This document shows positions 37,501 to 50,999 of a stretch of 64,000 bases of DNA, in pieces. The position numbers and the translations under genes are program-made. Numbering within the stretch: the first letter of the stretch is position 1; the number at the start of each line of letters is the position of its first letter. The notes beneath the pieces were generated by a model. The model searched no databases. It had not been told where the DNA came from and saw only the letters and a list, made by a program, of their open reading frames with translations. Source of the stretch: Mugil cephalus (lineage: Eukaryota > Chordata > Actinopteri > Mugiliformes > Mugilidae); assembly GCF_022458985.1 (NCBI RefSeq), contig NC_061779.1:21745001-21809000 (forward strand), in the 5' to 3' direction.

Positions 37501-40500
37501 TGGAACTGTCTCCTTTATTGAGGTTTTTGACTGGTTTGCCTTGTGCTTTGCTTTTTGGAGGTCTTCTCTTACATTGGACACAGTCTGCCTCTTGGACAGT
37601 GTTCTTCTCTATCTAGACATTGTCCGGTTATTTTTCTTTGCAATGGAAGGGATCCTGAGATGATCCAACACTGTACGGAGCATGTTCAGGCCTTTCTATG
37701 TCTTTCTATGGAGCTCACCAGTGGAATGTTACAAACTTTCTCCTAAAGCTCCTTTGAACAGTTTTCACATGCAAATACCACACTTGGAATCAACTGTTTA
37801 CCTCTTTTCTACTCAACTGATAAGAAATAATGAAGGAATAGCTCACAACTGTCCACAGAACAATTTTTGAGGCAAGTGTCCACTCCCCTGTATTAACAAA
37901 GAGGAGTGGCTTGATATTAAAGAACTGTAAATCCAAAACTCCTCCACTAATTTGAACGTGAATACCCTCAAATTAAAGCTGAGAGTCTTGTCATCAAAAA
38001 GGTGTAAATGTGCAAACATATGGACTTAACTGTATATGCATATTCAGTAGTTTCATGTGACTTTGTGTTTTGTTGACTGTCAGTGGTTCAGAAGAAGATA
38101 GATCATGTGAAAGAAGATGTAACAGAAGAGATGTCGGATGAAGAAGTCAGCTTTTTTCTTTCTGAGACTGATACCATTTCACTACTGGACATACCCAGCG
38201 CCTTTATCCCAGAAGATACTGACGAAGCAATTAAGTGAGTGGACTGCTCTGCTCACTGCTATTGTTTTTAGTCTGGGAAAAGACACTCATGTAGAGCATG
38301 CGTGAAGACTCAAATATGGCAGTAATTCTTTGTAAGAGGCCGTTGACATATTCCACCTTCATCTTACAGAGAGAGAAACATCCAATATGCTGAGCTTTGC
38401 CACAACAGAATGTACAACAACATGAATGTAGAGCGATTTGTGCAGAGAGGAGGGGAAGCATCAAAGAACAAGCAGATCCAGAGCAACAAGATCATCATGG
38501 TCGACAGGGGTAAGGTGTATCCTAGCTCCTATCACATGATAATGTTTAAGTGAAAACTTCATAGACAGACAGATATATAGATGGAGTGACTCCCCAGCAT
38601 TGGTCCATCAATGTTCTTTGATGTTACAGGCACAGTTGCCACTGTCTGGGATATCTATGACTCTTTCTGCCAAAAGGAAACCCCTGAAGCTGATGAAGAT
38701 CAATATTTAGAGTTCACTGTGAGCGCCGGGAACGGTCGAGAGAGAAGAAGCGCCAACAGCAGCAGCAGCGGTAACAGTACTTAGCAGTGCTAAGACGTTC
38801 AGGCCTTCATCCTGGAGTCTGGACACTTCTCAAGCTACTAGATCCTATTCTGACAGATTTGTTTTTAGTTATAAACGTGAATCCTGTTCTCATATGTCAT
38901 TTTTTTCCAGACAGTATCATCAGCTCACAGTCAGAAACTGAAATGCACAGTTTAAATGCTGAGCCGGACCCAGAGGAGATTTTGCTGTCAGAGTCATTCA
39001 GAAGCAGCTTATTAATAATGGAAAGGAATATTGTGGCAAATTTATTTCAACCCAAGCTGGCTGCTTACAGAGACCTCCCCGTACTCAAAGGTAAACTCAG
39101 CTTCTCAGAGCTTTTTCACTTTGTTGCTCCAGATGAAGCTGTTTTTTTTTCCTTCCATTACAACTGTAGTTTGATCAGTAAAATGTAAGTGCATCTGAAT
39201 AAATATCGTGTAATGATGTTGATTCTCTAAGACCCCGATGAGATGATGAAGCCTGGGTTTGAGCAACAGAGTGAAGAGGAGGAGAGTTGTTTGACTCCAA
39301 CTCTGGAGCATCTCTGGGCTTTTAGTTGTGAGCTCACCACAGGATGCAGCATCACCAGCATGGCCTGGAACAAGAAGAACCTGGTAACAATGTCCAACAC
39401 AATGTCCGAAACACCCAAACCAGTCAACAGTCTCCGTACACCAGCTTCACTGTCATTTTGTGCTGACTTTTGTCCATAAGCTACATTTGATACACTTTGA
39501 ATTCAATACATCTACTTTTCCATATGTGTTGACTTTGTGTAGCATTTTACAGTAAAATACCATGGCTACGATTCAGAATTAGACCGGGCAAATATGAATT
39601 TTTTATGAGGGATTTTAGTATTATTCATTCATTATTCATGCTTTTTGTGTAGGTCATATGTCTCACACACTTCACTGTTACGCAAACTACTGTTCTGCAT
39701 TCTCTGTTAGGATCTACTAGCAGTAGGATATAATGACTGTGAGTCCAGGAGACAGAAACCAGGTTTGATTTGCTGCTGGTCCCTCAAAAACCTTACGGTA
39801 CGTTCATACTTTTTATATCGTTGCTATCGTTTTTCATTGTGTTCATGCTACAGTCAACACTGAGTGGTGAAAAGGAAAGGCTGAAATTGATTTGTCTGCC
39901 TTTTGTTGTGTGAATAAATGCTGAATGTCTGGGGGCAGCTGTGGCTCAGGGATCAGGAGCATGGCTTTGTTTGTGCCCTGGTCACTGAACATGATTCTCC
40001 CCACTCTAATGATCCCTGGAGTTAGAGCTCGGTTTAAAATTGTGTCCCCTGCGCAGTGGCCGGAGCGTGTGTTCTACTGCCACGAAAGTGTGACAACCCT
40101 GGATTTCTCAGGGAACAAACCTTGCCAGTTGGCTGTGGGGATGCACAGTGGAGCTGTAGCTATCTACAACGTCCACATTCAAGACAGCAGCGCGTGTGTC
40201 GCCACCAGCAGGTGAGCTTATGTGAGTGTGGACTGAGGAGCAGGTATTTAAACTCAAACACCAAGTCTTGAGAGAAAACCCCTGTCCTCCTAACTTCCCT
40301 AATGTTTTTTTTTTTTTTTTTTTTGGTCTTGTAGCGAGTGTCTCAGGAAGCACGTGGCTCCAGTGTGGCAGGTCATCTGGACCAAACAAGAGCTGAGATT
40401 ATCAGCAGAGGACAGAGAAGAATATCTTGTGTCTGTGTCAGCAGATGGCAGGATTGTCAAATGGTTCCTCTGCAACAATGGTCTTGACTGCATAGGTACT

Positions 40501-42587
40501 CCATTCTGCAATAGTCTCGGATTTCAAAATAGAAATGACATTTTACACATATGATGATCAAATTTCACAGAGATTATGTCTAAACAATCTTAAAACAAAC
40601 ATGCGAGATGATCAAGTGTTGTGTCTGGAAGGTGCTACAGCAGCAAACCTCAGCAATAATCACTAAAGTTGACTTTCTATCAGTAGTTGTTTATCATAAG
40701 GTTCAGGTTCTTCATTACAAAGGGATGACAAAATGCCCATAAATTACAGTGATCTCCATCAATATGCATCAAATTAAGCGTATCCTCTAAAAACCTCTTA
40801 GATCTGATGCTACTAACCAAGCCTCAGGATAGTAAGAAGGCCGCAGCAAGGAGCAAGAAGAAGAAACACAATGTTTTGTCAACAGTGGCTCCTGCTCTTT
40901 GTGCGGATTTCCATCAAACAGTAAGTTTGTCTCAGGCTGCTTTGTCAACTCCATGTTCAAGACAGTTAAGCTGTTCCTTCACCTGGGAGGTCACGATTAG
41001 AGTGACAAAGAACAGCTGCAGCTAGAGACATTAGGTCCGTCCTCTTTCTGTGAACATGATTGATATCTTAGGACACAAACGTTTATTTCAACTCAGTAAA
41101 GAACTGTTTGGCTGTAACCCGGCGTGTCATGTTAGACACTGATGACATTTTATATCCAGAAGGTCAAAAGGTTAACTTCATTGTGACATCGTAATGTTCT
41201 GCAAAATTATTTCCTCAAAGTCTAGACTACATTTAATAATAGTCTTCACAAACATGGACGCTAACCACAACTTTTGGTGGAGGCCTAGAACTGTGTGGTG
41301 ATAATTTGTTTGTTTCCCTGTTGTAAAAGTTATTTTAAACCAGATTTCTCTCTTCACTGCATTTATCCTGCAGGACACTGGTATCTATCTGGCTGGCACA
41401 CATGAGGGACTCATCCACAAGTGCTCCATTTACAACCGTGATCATTTTCTGGACACTTACACAAAACACCGTGTGAGTCCTTGTGGTTAAATCCTTCGAG
41501 TGTCATATTTGAGTTGTGATGAGGCTGGTTTTCAACATTATGTGCATTACAAAAAGCAATAGGAGCTGCTCTTGTGAGCTAACCTTTGCTTTGTCGTCAT
41601 CATGAAAGATTCTTTCACTCACAGCCTTCAGATCAAATCTATCTGTGGAAACAATGTTGTCAACAACAAAAAATATGGAATTCACAAAAGAGGGAAAATA
41701 GAGCACTGAATAACCTACAACAAACCCTGTTTGCCAGTGATTGTTTTACTGTTCTACTACAATTTAATTTATTTGTTTTTTCTCCGCATCATTTCTTGCC
41801 TCCTCAGCGTTCTGTGAATCTCATTGAATGGTCGCCCTTTAGTCCTAACGTGTTCCTGAGCTGCTCGTCAGACTGGACCATCCTGCTGTGGAAACAGGGC
41901 CTCGTTACCCCTGTGTTCAGCTTCTCATGCACCCAGAGCGCCGTATACTCTGTCAAGTGGTCTCCAAACTGGTCCACGGTGTTTGCAGTCCTTCACAGAC
42001 AACAGGTGGAGATCTGGAACCTGAATTCAAGCGTGTAAGTCAGTCTGACATCAGCTCTGCCTTGTTGACTTCCACTTATTGTCTTAATCTGATCTGAAAC
42101 CTATGATTTCAGTGTACTCCCAGCCATTAAGCACCACGCTGCCCCCGGTGTAAGCCTGACATCCCTGCTCTTTGCCACGGGGACAGACTGTGTCTTTGTA
42201 GGGGACAGTGAAGGGCAAGTGACTGTCTACAAGATCAAAAACCTCAATGTTGGAGAAAGCGTGCAGGTAAAAACGTTTTACATGAAGAATACTTTAAACA
42301 CTTGAAATACAGCAAAGCAGCCACATGATAATTAACTAACATTTAACTTGTGCATTATTCACATTTTGTTCTTGAACTGAACATGTTAACATGTAAAGAT
42401 ACAGGCAGGGTCAGTTACTTCATTTTATTTAAACAGTGTTTTGTTAAAGGTGGCTTTGTGAGGCACCCCATAAGTAAAAATGAGTTTAAGAATCACAAGT
42501 CACAGGTGAATCTCTCTGTGGGGCTCTTTCTTTCAGGTGGCCAGTCTGGATGACGTGATACAATCAGAACTTTCCAGGCATCCTTAG
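34532..42587 (+). CDS. dnai4: Axonemal dynein intermediate chain 4 (WD repeat protein 78)
   Basis: Intermediate chain of an axonemal inner-arm dynein in motile cilia and flagella. Coding exons: 34532-34560, 35297-35429, 36016-36179, 36316-36431, 38084-38234, 38370-38509, 38630-38770, 38911-39090, 39232-39383, 39711-39797, 40057-40211, 40335-40495, 40802-40920, 41374-41472, 41808-42034, 42113-42266, 42537-42587 (TAG). All phases close, giving 752 residues; the human protein is somewhat longer. The N-terminal half is charged and low in complexity apart from the conserved DEDGHDVTPLCL segment and ATVWDIYDSF near residue 250. WD repeats occupy about residues 375-735 (for example SVNLIEWSPFSPNVFLSCSS and VYSVKWSPNWSTVFAV). 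Exon 1 rests on an ATG whose frame joins exon 2 exactly; an internal ATG at 35310 is the fallback start. The fourth exon's donor (36431) has an alternative at 36422. An X-box-like motif sits just upstream. Confidence 0.9.
36455..36640. repeat. Partial copy of the TA-flanked MITE, in a dnai4 intron
   Basis: The left end, tacgctcacttgccagttca, matches the terminal repeat of the element at 24930-25295. Internal blocks (gctgattcaactgtattttc in reverse complement of that copy) follow. The right terminal repeat is absent. Confidence 0.7.
36930..38034. mobile_element. Tc1-like transposon relic with minus-strand transposase remnant
   Basis: The plus strand reads like the reverse complement of a fish Tc1-like transposase gene: 'gaatttcatctgtccaataa', 'gcaatggaagggatcctgag', 'tatggagctcaccagtg', 'caaataccacacttggaatc', and 'ctcaaattaaagctgagagt' near the right end. 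It ends at ...tatggacttaactgta (38034), a typical terminal repeat. The left end is decayed and its position approximate. Frames are broken throughout. It occupies the dnai4 intron before the exon at 38084, ending about 50 bases upstream of that exon. Confidence 0.75.
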
Positions 42588-42733
42588 AATTTAAAAACTA
42601 CGAAGGCATCAGTCAGTAGTCCATAAGTCAGGGAGTTTTTTCTTGGAAAGATTTTCCTGAGTCTTTCTGTCTCTTTCTATCACATCTTTAATGTGTATTT
42701 AATGTTTGCCGAGAAAATATCGAAGAACAAAAA

Positions 42734-42739
42734 AATAAA
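42734..42739 (+). terminator. dnai4: Polyadenylation signal AATAAA of dnai4
   Basis: AATAAA lies 147 bases after the dnai4 stop codon, followed by T-rich sequence. It gives a short 3' UTR. Confidence 0.6.
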
Positions 42740-42873
42740 TATTTTTTTCCCTATTTCATAAAGTGTTGTATCTTAATTAACAAAACAACAAGTGAAGAAA
42801 TGCAAGGCATTGAAGACAATAAATATTCAAAGCTACTGGGAAGTGACAAGAGTCAGTCACAACATCTAAACCT

Positions 42874-43056
42874 AAAGGACCAGCGTGTGGGATTTAGTGG
42901 CATCTAGAGGCGAGAGTGCAGCAACATCTGAGCAGAAGATGGACTACATCTGAAGTTAACAAAAACACAACCATTCTTATTTTCAGGTGATTATCAAAAC
43001 ACTTAAAACATAACTATGAAAACGATGCCAATCCCAAATCCTACACACAGTGGTTT
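42874..43056. repeat. Small inverted-repeat element downstream of dnai4
   Basis: The left end, aaaggaccagcgtgtgggat, and the right end, aatcctacacacagtggttt, are imperfect inverted copies. The interior includes 'gcatctagaggcgagagtgc' and 'cttattttcaggtgattatc', a common fish MITE-like sequence from memory. No ORF. Confidence 0.65.
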
Positions 43057-45400
43057 AAATGTAATTTCCAAATGTGTCTAAAATGCAACAATTGAAGTCA
43101 AAACATACTGACTTCATAAGGATTGGTCTGTTAATCTCAAGTCTATACACATTTTGAACATGAAATGAAACATCATCCAGGTTCACTTTATGTCAACCAA
43201 GGAGCCAAAATGTGTCATAATGTAATAAAATCCCTGGGTCTATGTGTAAAATGTACATTTTGTCTGTTATATTACAGCATTCAATGGCTTTAAGTCCAGT
43301 TGAACGCAGAACTCAAGAATGCGTCAGCTAACTCAGTTATTCTGGATGACAGTGCTTTCTTTCATTCACATGCTGGCCCGGACAAATCGCATCACGCTTC
43401 CAAGAGCCGCTGGTATGTCTGTCAGTGACGAACTTCAGTTTGTGAAGTGGTGGAGACTCGCCTTCACATTCCACCGCTAACGGGGAGTCAGTCATCAATA
43501 AACACAGGAAAGAGCAACTTCTACCTTTTTTACATTGGTGCATAATTACAAAGTGAAGTTCAACTCATGACCTCTTCAGTGGGGTTTAGTTATGGTGTTC
43601 CTCCAAATGACTTAAAGTGCGAAAAGAGTAAGATTTAACATTATTTAAATATTTGACAGAAACTGTAAAATAGTCCTAAATCCTAATAGTCCTGTGAGGA
43701 ATGAAAATCTGAAAATGATTATGACCAGTCATGACTCATGATCAGTATCATTTCTTCAAACCGTAACTTAAACTGTGTCGTAGGTCCTCTAACTTTAACT
43801 TTAACTTAGGTTCAAGAACAAGTCTATGCCTCAAACATCTTATTACCCACACCTCCTTATATGGGTGCGTTCAACCTCTCCTCACCAGTTTGTCTCTTTT
43901 CTTATTTTCCTGTTTTGCTGTGTTCAAGATGTGGGTTACAACCTCTGGGTATCAGTGTGTAGCTTCCAGTGAAGTCTAGCACAGTAATCAAGCTTCATCT
44001 GTGTCACTCTTTCTGCTCTGGAAGTATGAACATTCAATGGTCTATGTGAAAGTCAAGATGAAAGGCTATTTTAAAATAGCAGCAAAAAAAGTCTTTTAGA
44101 CAGAAAATATATATATATATATAGTTTTGCTAAGTGAATGTCATGTCAAGGCTACAGCACCAAGTCTAACTTCCCTTTTACAGTTTTGTTAATGTGTATG
44201 TGGCCTTCTGACACCGGGAGTTCAGGCACAATGAGCAGCAGGACAAGGACTCACATGAGCCGTAGTAAAACCCGGTGATGACGCAGCAGCCAGTTATATT
44301 TTTACCCCGCTGTGATCTATGACTCTATGTGCGGTCACATATCCTCACGTAGTGCTGCTGAAGTCAGCTACTCTGCCTGCTTAAATTAAAACAGTGCGCA
44401 ACAACAAGAATGGGAAGACATAAATCCTGTGATCACGAGACACGTGATTGTGACTGAGATAAAACCTTGAGTAATTATCTGCACACGGTGGAAGAATGGG
44501 AGGGAATTGTTCCCTATTATTTATTTTCCCTAAATAGATAAAAAAACATGGCCATGTAAACTGCAGCAGGAGGCTGTTTTTCTTCCACCTTTTTTCCTGA
44601 CTAAACGATGTCTGCTTTAGCAGCTTGAGCAGTGTTTTTTGGAGGATGTGAGTACAGTTGTGTTTTATGTGGTCTGGGTTTACATCCCCTTTTCTGTCAT
44701 GTTGTTTTTGTTTTACTTGTTTCAGTGCCAATGGGAAGTGAATGTGGATTTGAAAGTAGCATTTGACATTGCTACTCCATAACCATGCTGTAGTTTTAAG
44801 CCACCCACATCTTCTCAGAGAATTACGGTTAACTTTGAGGATGTTCTATGCTGTAGATGAATAGGATTAGGTAATTGAAATCTTATGGTTTGGTTTTTAT
44901 TTTTGTATAGTATTTTTTCCCTCCAATTTGTTCCCCCGAACAAATTAAAATTTCTTTAAATACACGTTAACATGGTAAATGGATAAGGGATAGCTTAGTA
45001 TTGACTGCGAAATGATAATAATAATAAAACGTCGTATTAGGCTAGTTTTTTGTTTTGTTTTTCTCCGGAAATCTTTTGATTTCCCCAATTTCCAACCACT
45101 AAAAATCTCTCTACACCCTACTTCTATCATCTCAACACAAAAGAATTAACAGATAACATTGAAGGCTGACTCTTAGAAGTTGGTGGAGACCAAAACTGAG
45201 GTAAAAGAACAGACATATAAACAGCAGTTAGGTGAAAAAACAAAACAAACAAAAAACAACAACAACACAAGAGGGCACATCACACAAGAGCACATGGATT
45301 TTCACGGCCACTTCCAGATGGCAGCACGCTTTACGCCCACTAAAACGTCACATTTTCCTGCTCCAGATAACAAAACTCCAGCTCTGCCTCGCCGCTTTTA
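43057..45400. other. Spacer between dnai4 and snx22
   Basis: I see no gene here. Open frames are short and have no splice context. A (ta)n tract occurs at about 44107-44121. The final part grades into the GC-richer snx22 promoter. Confidence 0.55.
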
Positions 45401-45704
45401 ACTTGGTGATTCATTTATTTCCAGCAGCAGCGACGAAAGAAGAAGCTGCTGGGAGCTCTGTCTCTCAATGTCTGTCGGACTGCACCTTTAACGTCCCTGG
45501 ATGCGCTGCCTGCGTTCGTCCAATTAGTGTGTAGGTGGAGCGCAGGAGGAAGCCGACCGCACAGCCACACCACACACACACATACACACACACCCAGGGA
45601 CAAGGACTTTTTTCATTTTTTCAGTTCCCGGACGCGGTGACAAAGCGTCAGAAGTTACTTTACAGTTCACAATCAGAAAGTAAATCCCAGACAGAGAGAG
45701 TCCG
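45401..45704 (+). promoter_or_regulatory. snx22: snx22 promoter and 5' leader
   Basis: Base composition becomes GC-richer here, with scattered CpG. There is a short (CA)n tract at about 45567-45593, and no TATA box at a clear distance from the ATG. The transcription start is not fixed by the sequence. Confidence 0.45.
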
Positions 45705-48700
45705 ATGGTGCTGCAGGACGATTTCCCCATGATTGAAGTGTCGATACCATCGATGGAGAAGGAAGTGGATGAGTCGGGAAAGTCCAAAAAGGTGAGGACG
45801 CAGCTGTTTGACCTCCATTTTAGGTGGAGTGACAACACAACAGAGAGAGGCGCGTTGTTTACTCACCTGCATGCCTTCTCGCTCGCTGTAGTTGGCTAAA
45901 CATGGTCGTTCGGAGTGAAAGTCTGTGGACTCCAGGTGGCCGTGTTTACCTGCGGGAGGAGTGAAAGTGAGTTCAGCTCAGGTTGTTTCTGTGACACAGT
46001 TGCTGCTGCGGGGTCGTCAAATGTGCTGGAATTAAGTGGCCTGTGACAGTAATTAAAATAGCTGAAAATACACTTCATGAAAGTGGCCGACAGGTACGTG
46101 AAGTGCTCACGATCCGGAGCGGCCCTGTCACTATTAAATGTTAATGGAGTTTGTCGAGGTGGAGATAATTTCTACACATTTGTATCCCTTTGCAGATGAA
46201 TGTAAGCGGCTGTGTGTATATTTAATGCACGTCTGTGCGTAAATCTCTGCATAAAAATTGAACATTGATTTTCCTCTGAAATACAGTGCGGTGTGTGTAT
46301 TTGCGTGTTACTTGTAGAAGTACTTCATGGTTAAGTTATCTAGCAGTATTTGCTGCTCTGTGGCTCCTATTGTCACAGGTTAGATGACTGGATAATTGGT
46401 TTAATGTGTCACAAAGGTTTTAGGAACTGTTGCTGTGTGTGGAAATGTGATAGAGCAAAAGTGTAGAATAACATGAAACTGAAACGTTTAAATACAAAAC
46501 TGCCTCTGTTGTATTTACAGTACTTTTCTAAATATCATTACATTTGAAGCCTAGTCTTCACCTGAATGACCTACCTTTGGGTTGATTAATTCATCAGTGA
46601 AGCACATTAAATGAGCTCACGGTGTATTTAAACACCATCGAGGGAAGTAAATACGCCGCCAGGTAATTCTCTTTAGTGTTGAAGTCAATAAAGTGTTCTC
46701 CACTTCTCTGAAAACATGTAGTCATTTGATTAGGTTTTGGTTCCTGTCTGGCAAAGTTTTTTGGTTTTGGGCATAAAAAGCTGTTGTGTTTCATTACTAG
46801 TAAACATATTTGTTCTAAAAAAAAATCAGACTTTATCCTAAGGTAAGTAGAGACTATGGAGGAAATGTTCTAATTTATTTAACCAAATGTAACACTACTG
46901 CTCAAATACTATACATCAAAAGCACATGTCTTGAATAGAAAATGATAATGATAGTAAATAAGGAAGCATGGGAAGCAGTTGAAAGTAAAACTGCTCAATG
47001 CTTAAAAGTTTATGTTGTGCACATATATATATTATTGGATTTTATGATTCATGTTAACGTTGCATTTGTTAATTTCAACTGGTGGAGTTCATTTTACAAT
47101 CTGTTGCATAATTATCAAACAGCAGATGATCTTTTATAACGGTTGCTGTTGCAGTAGCTATAGCTGGACGACATACTTCAGTGACTCTAGAGGAAAAGGT
47201 GAAATCTCAGTCTGCTAACTCTGGAGAGGACTGAGTCACGTCTTGGTGCTGAGCAGAGTTTCATTCACCCAGTTGTGAAACTGTAATGAATTACTTTCAC
47301 ACCTTTATTTTAAAGTGGTGAAACCAGACAGTGGGCTGAGGAATTTGCTCCACACGACGTGAAGAAGTAACAAGAGTATAGTGAAAACCACAATACTCTT
47401 GAATAGCTTTTGCGTTTTGCTGATTGTGGGTTCTGAATAAACTCACAGAAGTCTTCCTGTCATCAAGCAGTAAAATTCTTCAAAACTTCTCACTTGCACT
47501 TCTCAGTTTTGATTCCTGATTTTAATAATGGTTTTACATATGGAAAGAAAGTCCTTTCCAGAAAGTCCCGTGCAGCTTGATGCATCGTCACCCAGTTTAA
47601 TCACCTTCAGGAGAGGACAGTGTAAAAGACATTTGACTGTATGATGAATGTAAACTAAAGCTTGACCTGTTATATCTAAATCATTACTTGAGAATGAATG
47701 TTGGTTAAGCATATGAGCATATGTGCACCTTAGCATGCATATGTGCTTGTATGAGTACTGAGATTCTCTTACAGCTTCAATAAACAGAATGGCCTGTCAG
47801 ATGTATTTAATGAAGTCTGGAGCTCTGTACCTCCTCCTGGTGGAGAAGTAGAGTTGTTGTATCATGCACACATTTTATGGACTAGCCCACTAAAACATGG
47901 CATACACAGTGGATTCTGGGATAAGATACGTCTGTAAGGATCTAAATGTATTGTATGTATTATAGCACAACATTTAACTGTATCATAATACATTTTTATG
48001 CATCTGCAATGACTCATTGTGACCAAATGTGTGTCTCATTCTGTCTTTTGTTTGCAGCTATTCAGAGTTGAAGTCTTGTTTAATGAGAGGAAACATTTTG
48101 TGCTCAGAAGAAACAGTGAATTCCACACCCTCCACAGAAAAGTACGTACACCCAACCTGCTGTCGCTGCTCTCTAACCACAGCTAATGTGATGACACTGG
48201 GGGGACGTGGATGCAGTCTTTTCCATTTCTTTGTACTCCTGAACTGAAAAAAAAAGAAAAAGATGAATATTCTCCATGTGTTGTGTTAATTGCAGCTCAG
48301 GAAGATCATCCAAACTCCTGATTTCCCGAGCAAAAGAAACCCACACCTGAGGACCAAACCTCTGGAGCAGAGGAGACAGGAGCTGGAAGATTACATCCAG
48401 GTAACCCGCCACACCCAGTGACGAGGCAGTAAAGTATGAATCAGCCCTCGTAAGCTGTTTTCCCATATGCAACACAGCCTTGTCAGTGAAGTCACACTGT
48501 TCTTATTTAAGACCAAGATCAAATTACTTCAATGTCAAAATTAACTGTTTGGAGCAACAACAACAACAACAACATTGAAACCACCTGCCCTAAAATTGAA
48601 GAATGAAAAATGAAGGTTCCCTCATGCCTCCGAAACTGGTTTGATTTGTGAGCTTATGGACACATGGCTTCTTGGGGTGTCCTTAGGTGTCTGGCACAAG

Positions 48701-50558
48701 CAGATCCCTTTGGGTCCTGCGGGTTGCCAGGTGGAGCCTCTGGATCCTGCTCGTTCTAGTGCATCTGGTAGACGATCTGTTGAAACTGTTCCTGAACAAT
48801 TTTTGCTGTGTGGCTGAGGAGGTTTGTCTTTCTGGGGGAAGCTGCTGTTGTCGTAGGGGGTTGTGTTTAGTCTTAGTAGTGTTTAGAAGAGTCAATCACA
48901 GTCCTGAGCAATGGTTACTGGGGATAAATAATATTTATCTGAATATGAAGAAAGGTTATGTTGTGCTTCCTAGGAAAGGTTTTCGTAGTCAGTTTATTCT
49001 AATTGTGAAGGCTGGATTTTCACTGCCATGGAGTATATTGATTTTGTTTTCATAGCCTCAGAATTCTTTTAAACTGTGCTATCTCCCAATTTGTTTTATT
49101 CTGTCTGGGCAGGACATCATCTATCAAAACGAAGACGTGCCACAGGTTCTGCTGGACTTCCTCCACGTTAAACATTTCCACACAGGGAACAAGATCAGCA
49201 GTTCAGAGTAAGTCCTTGAGTCCGGGCTCCACCGACTGCACCCGGAGATGCTGGACGTGTTGCTATATTTAGGGCTTCTATTTTTGAATCAGGGGCAATG
49301 CAGCAACATAATAAAACTTCAGAAGCGTTTCTCGCAGTGGGGTAGCAGCGCTGTCTTTAACCCACAATGTAGCTCATGCTCAAGCACAGAGTGATTCATA
49401 CTTATGGTATTACTAGTGGACTATTTCTGCTATTGTGAGGATCAGATTGTCCTCTTTAGAAGCTTAAGGAAGGTGTGTTTGTATCACAGAGTTACATATT
49501 TCAGTTATCAGGAAGTGTCTAATAGTTCTCTCTTATTTCAGGTCGCTCGATGACTTGGACAGTCAGGATTACAAGTAAGATCTGTACTGGTGTTTTTCCT
49601 CTCTTAGTATTTGAGTGATGGACGCATGTGTGGCATCATACTGACAGAAATTGTCAACCATTTACACAGTGGACAGTTCTAATCATTCTTTCCTTCGCAG
49701 TACTTGAGGGTCTGATCCAGACGTTGTCTTAAATGTGTAAACATCAATTAAACAAAATCACTGCAATGAGCAACACGCCGACAACAGAGTATGACTTCAC
49801 ATAAGCAAAAAACTGAACTCCATACAGAATAATTACTAACATTTAAAGCGATTACAGAGAAGGTTTGATGCACAACTGATTGTTATATGCAAGTTCAGCC
49901 ACAGAGCATTTCAATGAGCTGCAGGGTTTTGCTGTAAAACATAAAATGTCGGTTAACACACTCAGATCTGCAGTGTGTTATAAAGATGGCTGCTGGGTAA
50001 CAGAAAGGTGCTCTGAAGGTTCGCAGTCACATGGGGCAACAACTGCTAAATGCTAAATGATGCTTATCAAATGATGCAAGGCTACGCAGTTCGGCTGGTG
50101 TGTGACACACTTAAGGGCCACTCCTCAGCTCAGGGCCGTGGTTTACCCCCCCCCCCCCCCTCACAAGAACATCAAACCCTCGTCCCATCATGCCTCTGGC
50201 ACGCTGAGATTGGGTGAGAATGGTTAGTTATGTTTTGCTTTTGTTTCCTCAGTTATCTGTCACCTCATCAGCGGGTGTTCGGATTCTTTCAGGATCCTTA
50301 TCTCTCCGAGCGCACATCAGGTAGGACAGAACCGACTGGATCTGTGCAGCAATGCATTGTTTCATTTATTAACTAGGTGGAAGCAGAAAATGTTAAGAAC
50401 TCCTGTATGACACATAATAAACTGAGCACCGTCTTGCAGATCTCCCAGATATCGTTGTGGACGGGGTTCTCCAGGGATTTTACCCCCGAGACGTTCGAGT
50501 CACCTTCACCTCCCCCACCCTCCCCGAGCCTGATGCCACTCCTTCCGTAGAGGGCTGA
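45705..50558 (+). CDS. snx22: Sorting nexin 22 (PX-domain protein)
   Basis: A small sorting nexin that binds phosphoinositides on endosomal membranes. Exons: 45705-45791, 48058-48141, 48296-48400, 49113-49207, 49542-49574, 50253-50320, 50440-50558 (TGA); phases close to 196 residues, near the 193 of the human protein. The PX domain fills about residues 9-125: strand MIEVSIPSM, the RRNSEFHTLH motif at 46-55, the PDFPSKR loop and LEQRRQELEDYIQ helix. The C-terminus LPDIVVDGVLQGFYP matches the SNX22/SNX24 pair; the proline-rich tail favours SNX22. Position 48 is Asn where the family has Tyr or Phe. A second in-frame ATG at 45729 corresponds to the start of mammalian SNX22 and may be the real start. 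It lies upstream of adpgk and ppib; human SNX22 is next to PPIB. Confidence 0.93.
48672..48870. repeat. Tc1-like fragment in a snx22 intron
   Basis: 'cagatccctttgggtcctgc', 'gggttgccaggtggagcctc' and 'gttcctgaacaatttttgct' are blocks of the same fish Tc1-like transposase region as at 20935-21433. There are no terminal repeats. Short and decayed. Confidence 0.6.
50146..50160. repeat. Poly-C tract (15 C) in a snx22 intron
   Basis: A run of 15 C ends at 50160, about 90 bases before the exon at 50253. A simple homopolymer that may vary in length or be mis-sequenced. Confidence 0.9.
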
Positions 50559-50978
50559 CAGCACAGGCAAACACGCAGTACTAGCAGAAACATGAATGAA
50601 ACAGCCATCAGCATCCAAACCACTGACATAACAGAACACCTGTTCTGCGGTTGACCCCATTTGGACGGAAAGACGTCTCCCAGGCTTCGTTTTTGCTAAT
50701 ATATGTATGTGCACAGCACCTATTGTTCCAGCAGCAGTCTGAGGTTCTGATATTTAGACCAAGTACCAAAATCCAACCTTATTTTAACTTGAAATTTTAG
50801 AGCAAGATATTTTTGTTTACAAATTTAATGTGTCAAAGTCGAAGCTTGGGTGTTGCACCGAGCTCTGGCTACAACTTGTATAATATCCTTTCTATCTTGT
50901 AAATGTGAAGTAAACATTTTTTAAGGCAGTTTTTAGTGTAACGTTTTTAACATGTTTGTGGTTTTGTATCATGTTTAT

Positions 50979-50984
50979 AATAAA
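50979..50984 (+). terminator. snx22: Polyadenylation signal AATAAA of snx22
   Basis: AATAAA lies 421 bases after the snx22 stop codon in otherwise non-coding sequence, the first good signal downstream. Confidence 0.65.
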
Positions 50985-50999
50985 GAATCAAATGGGAGT

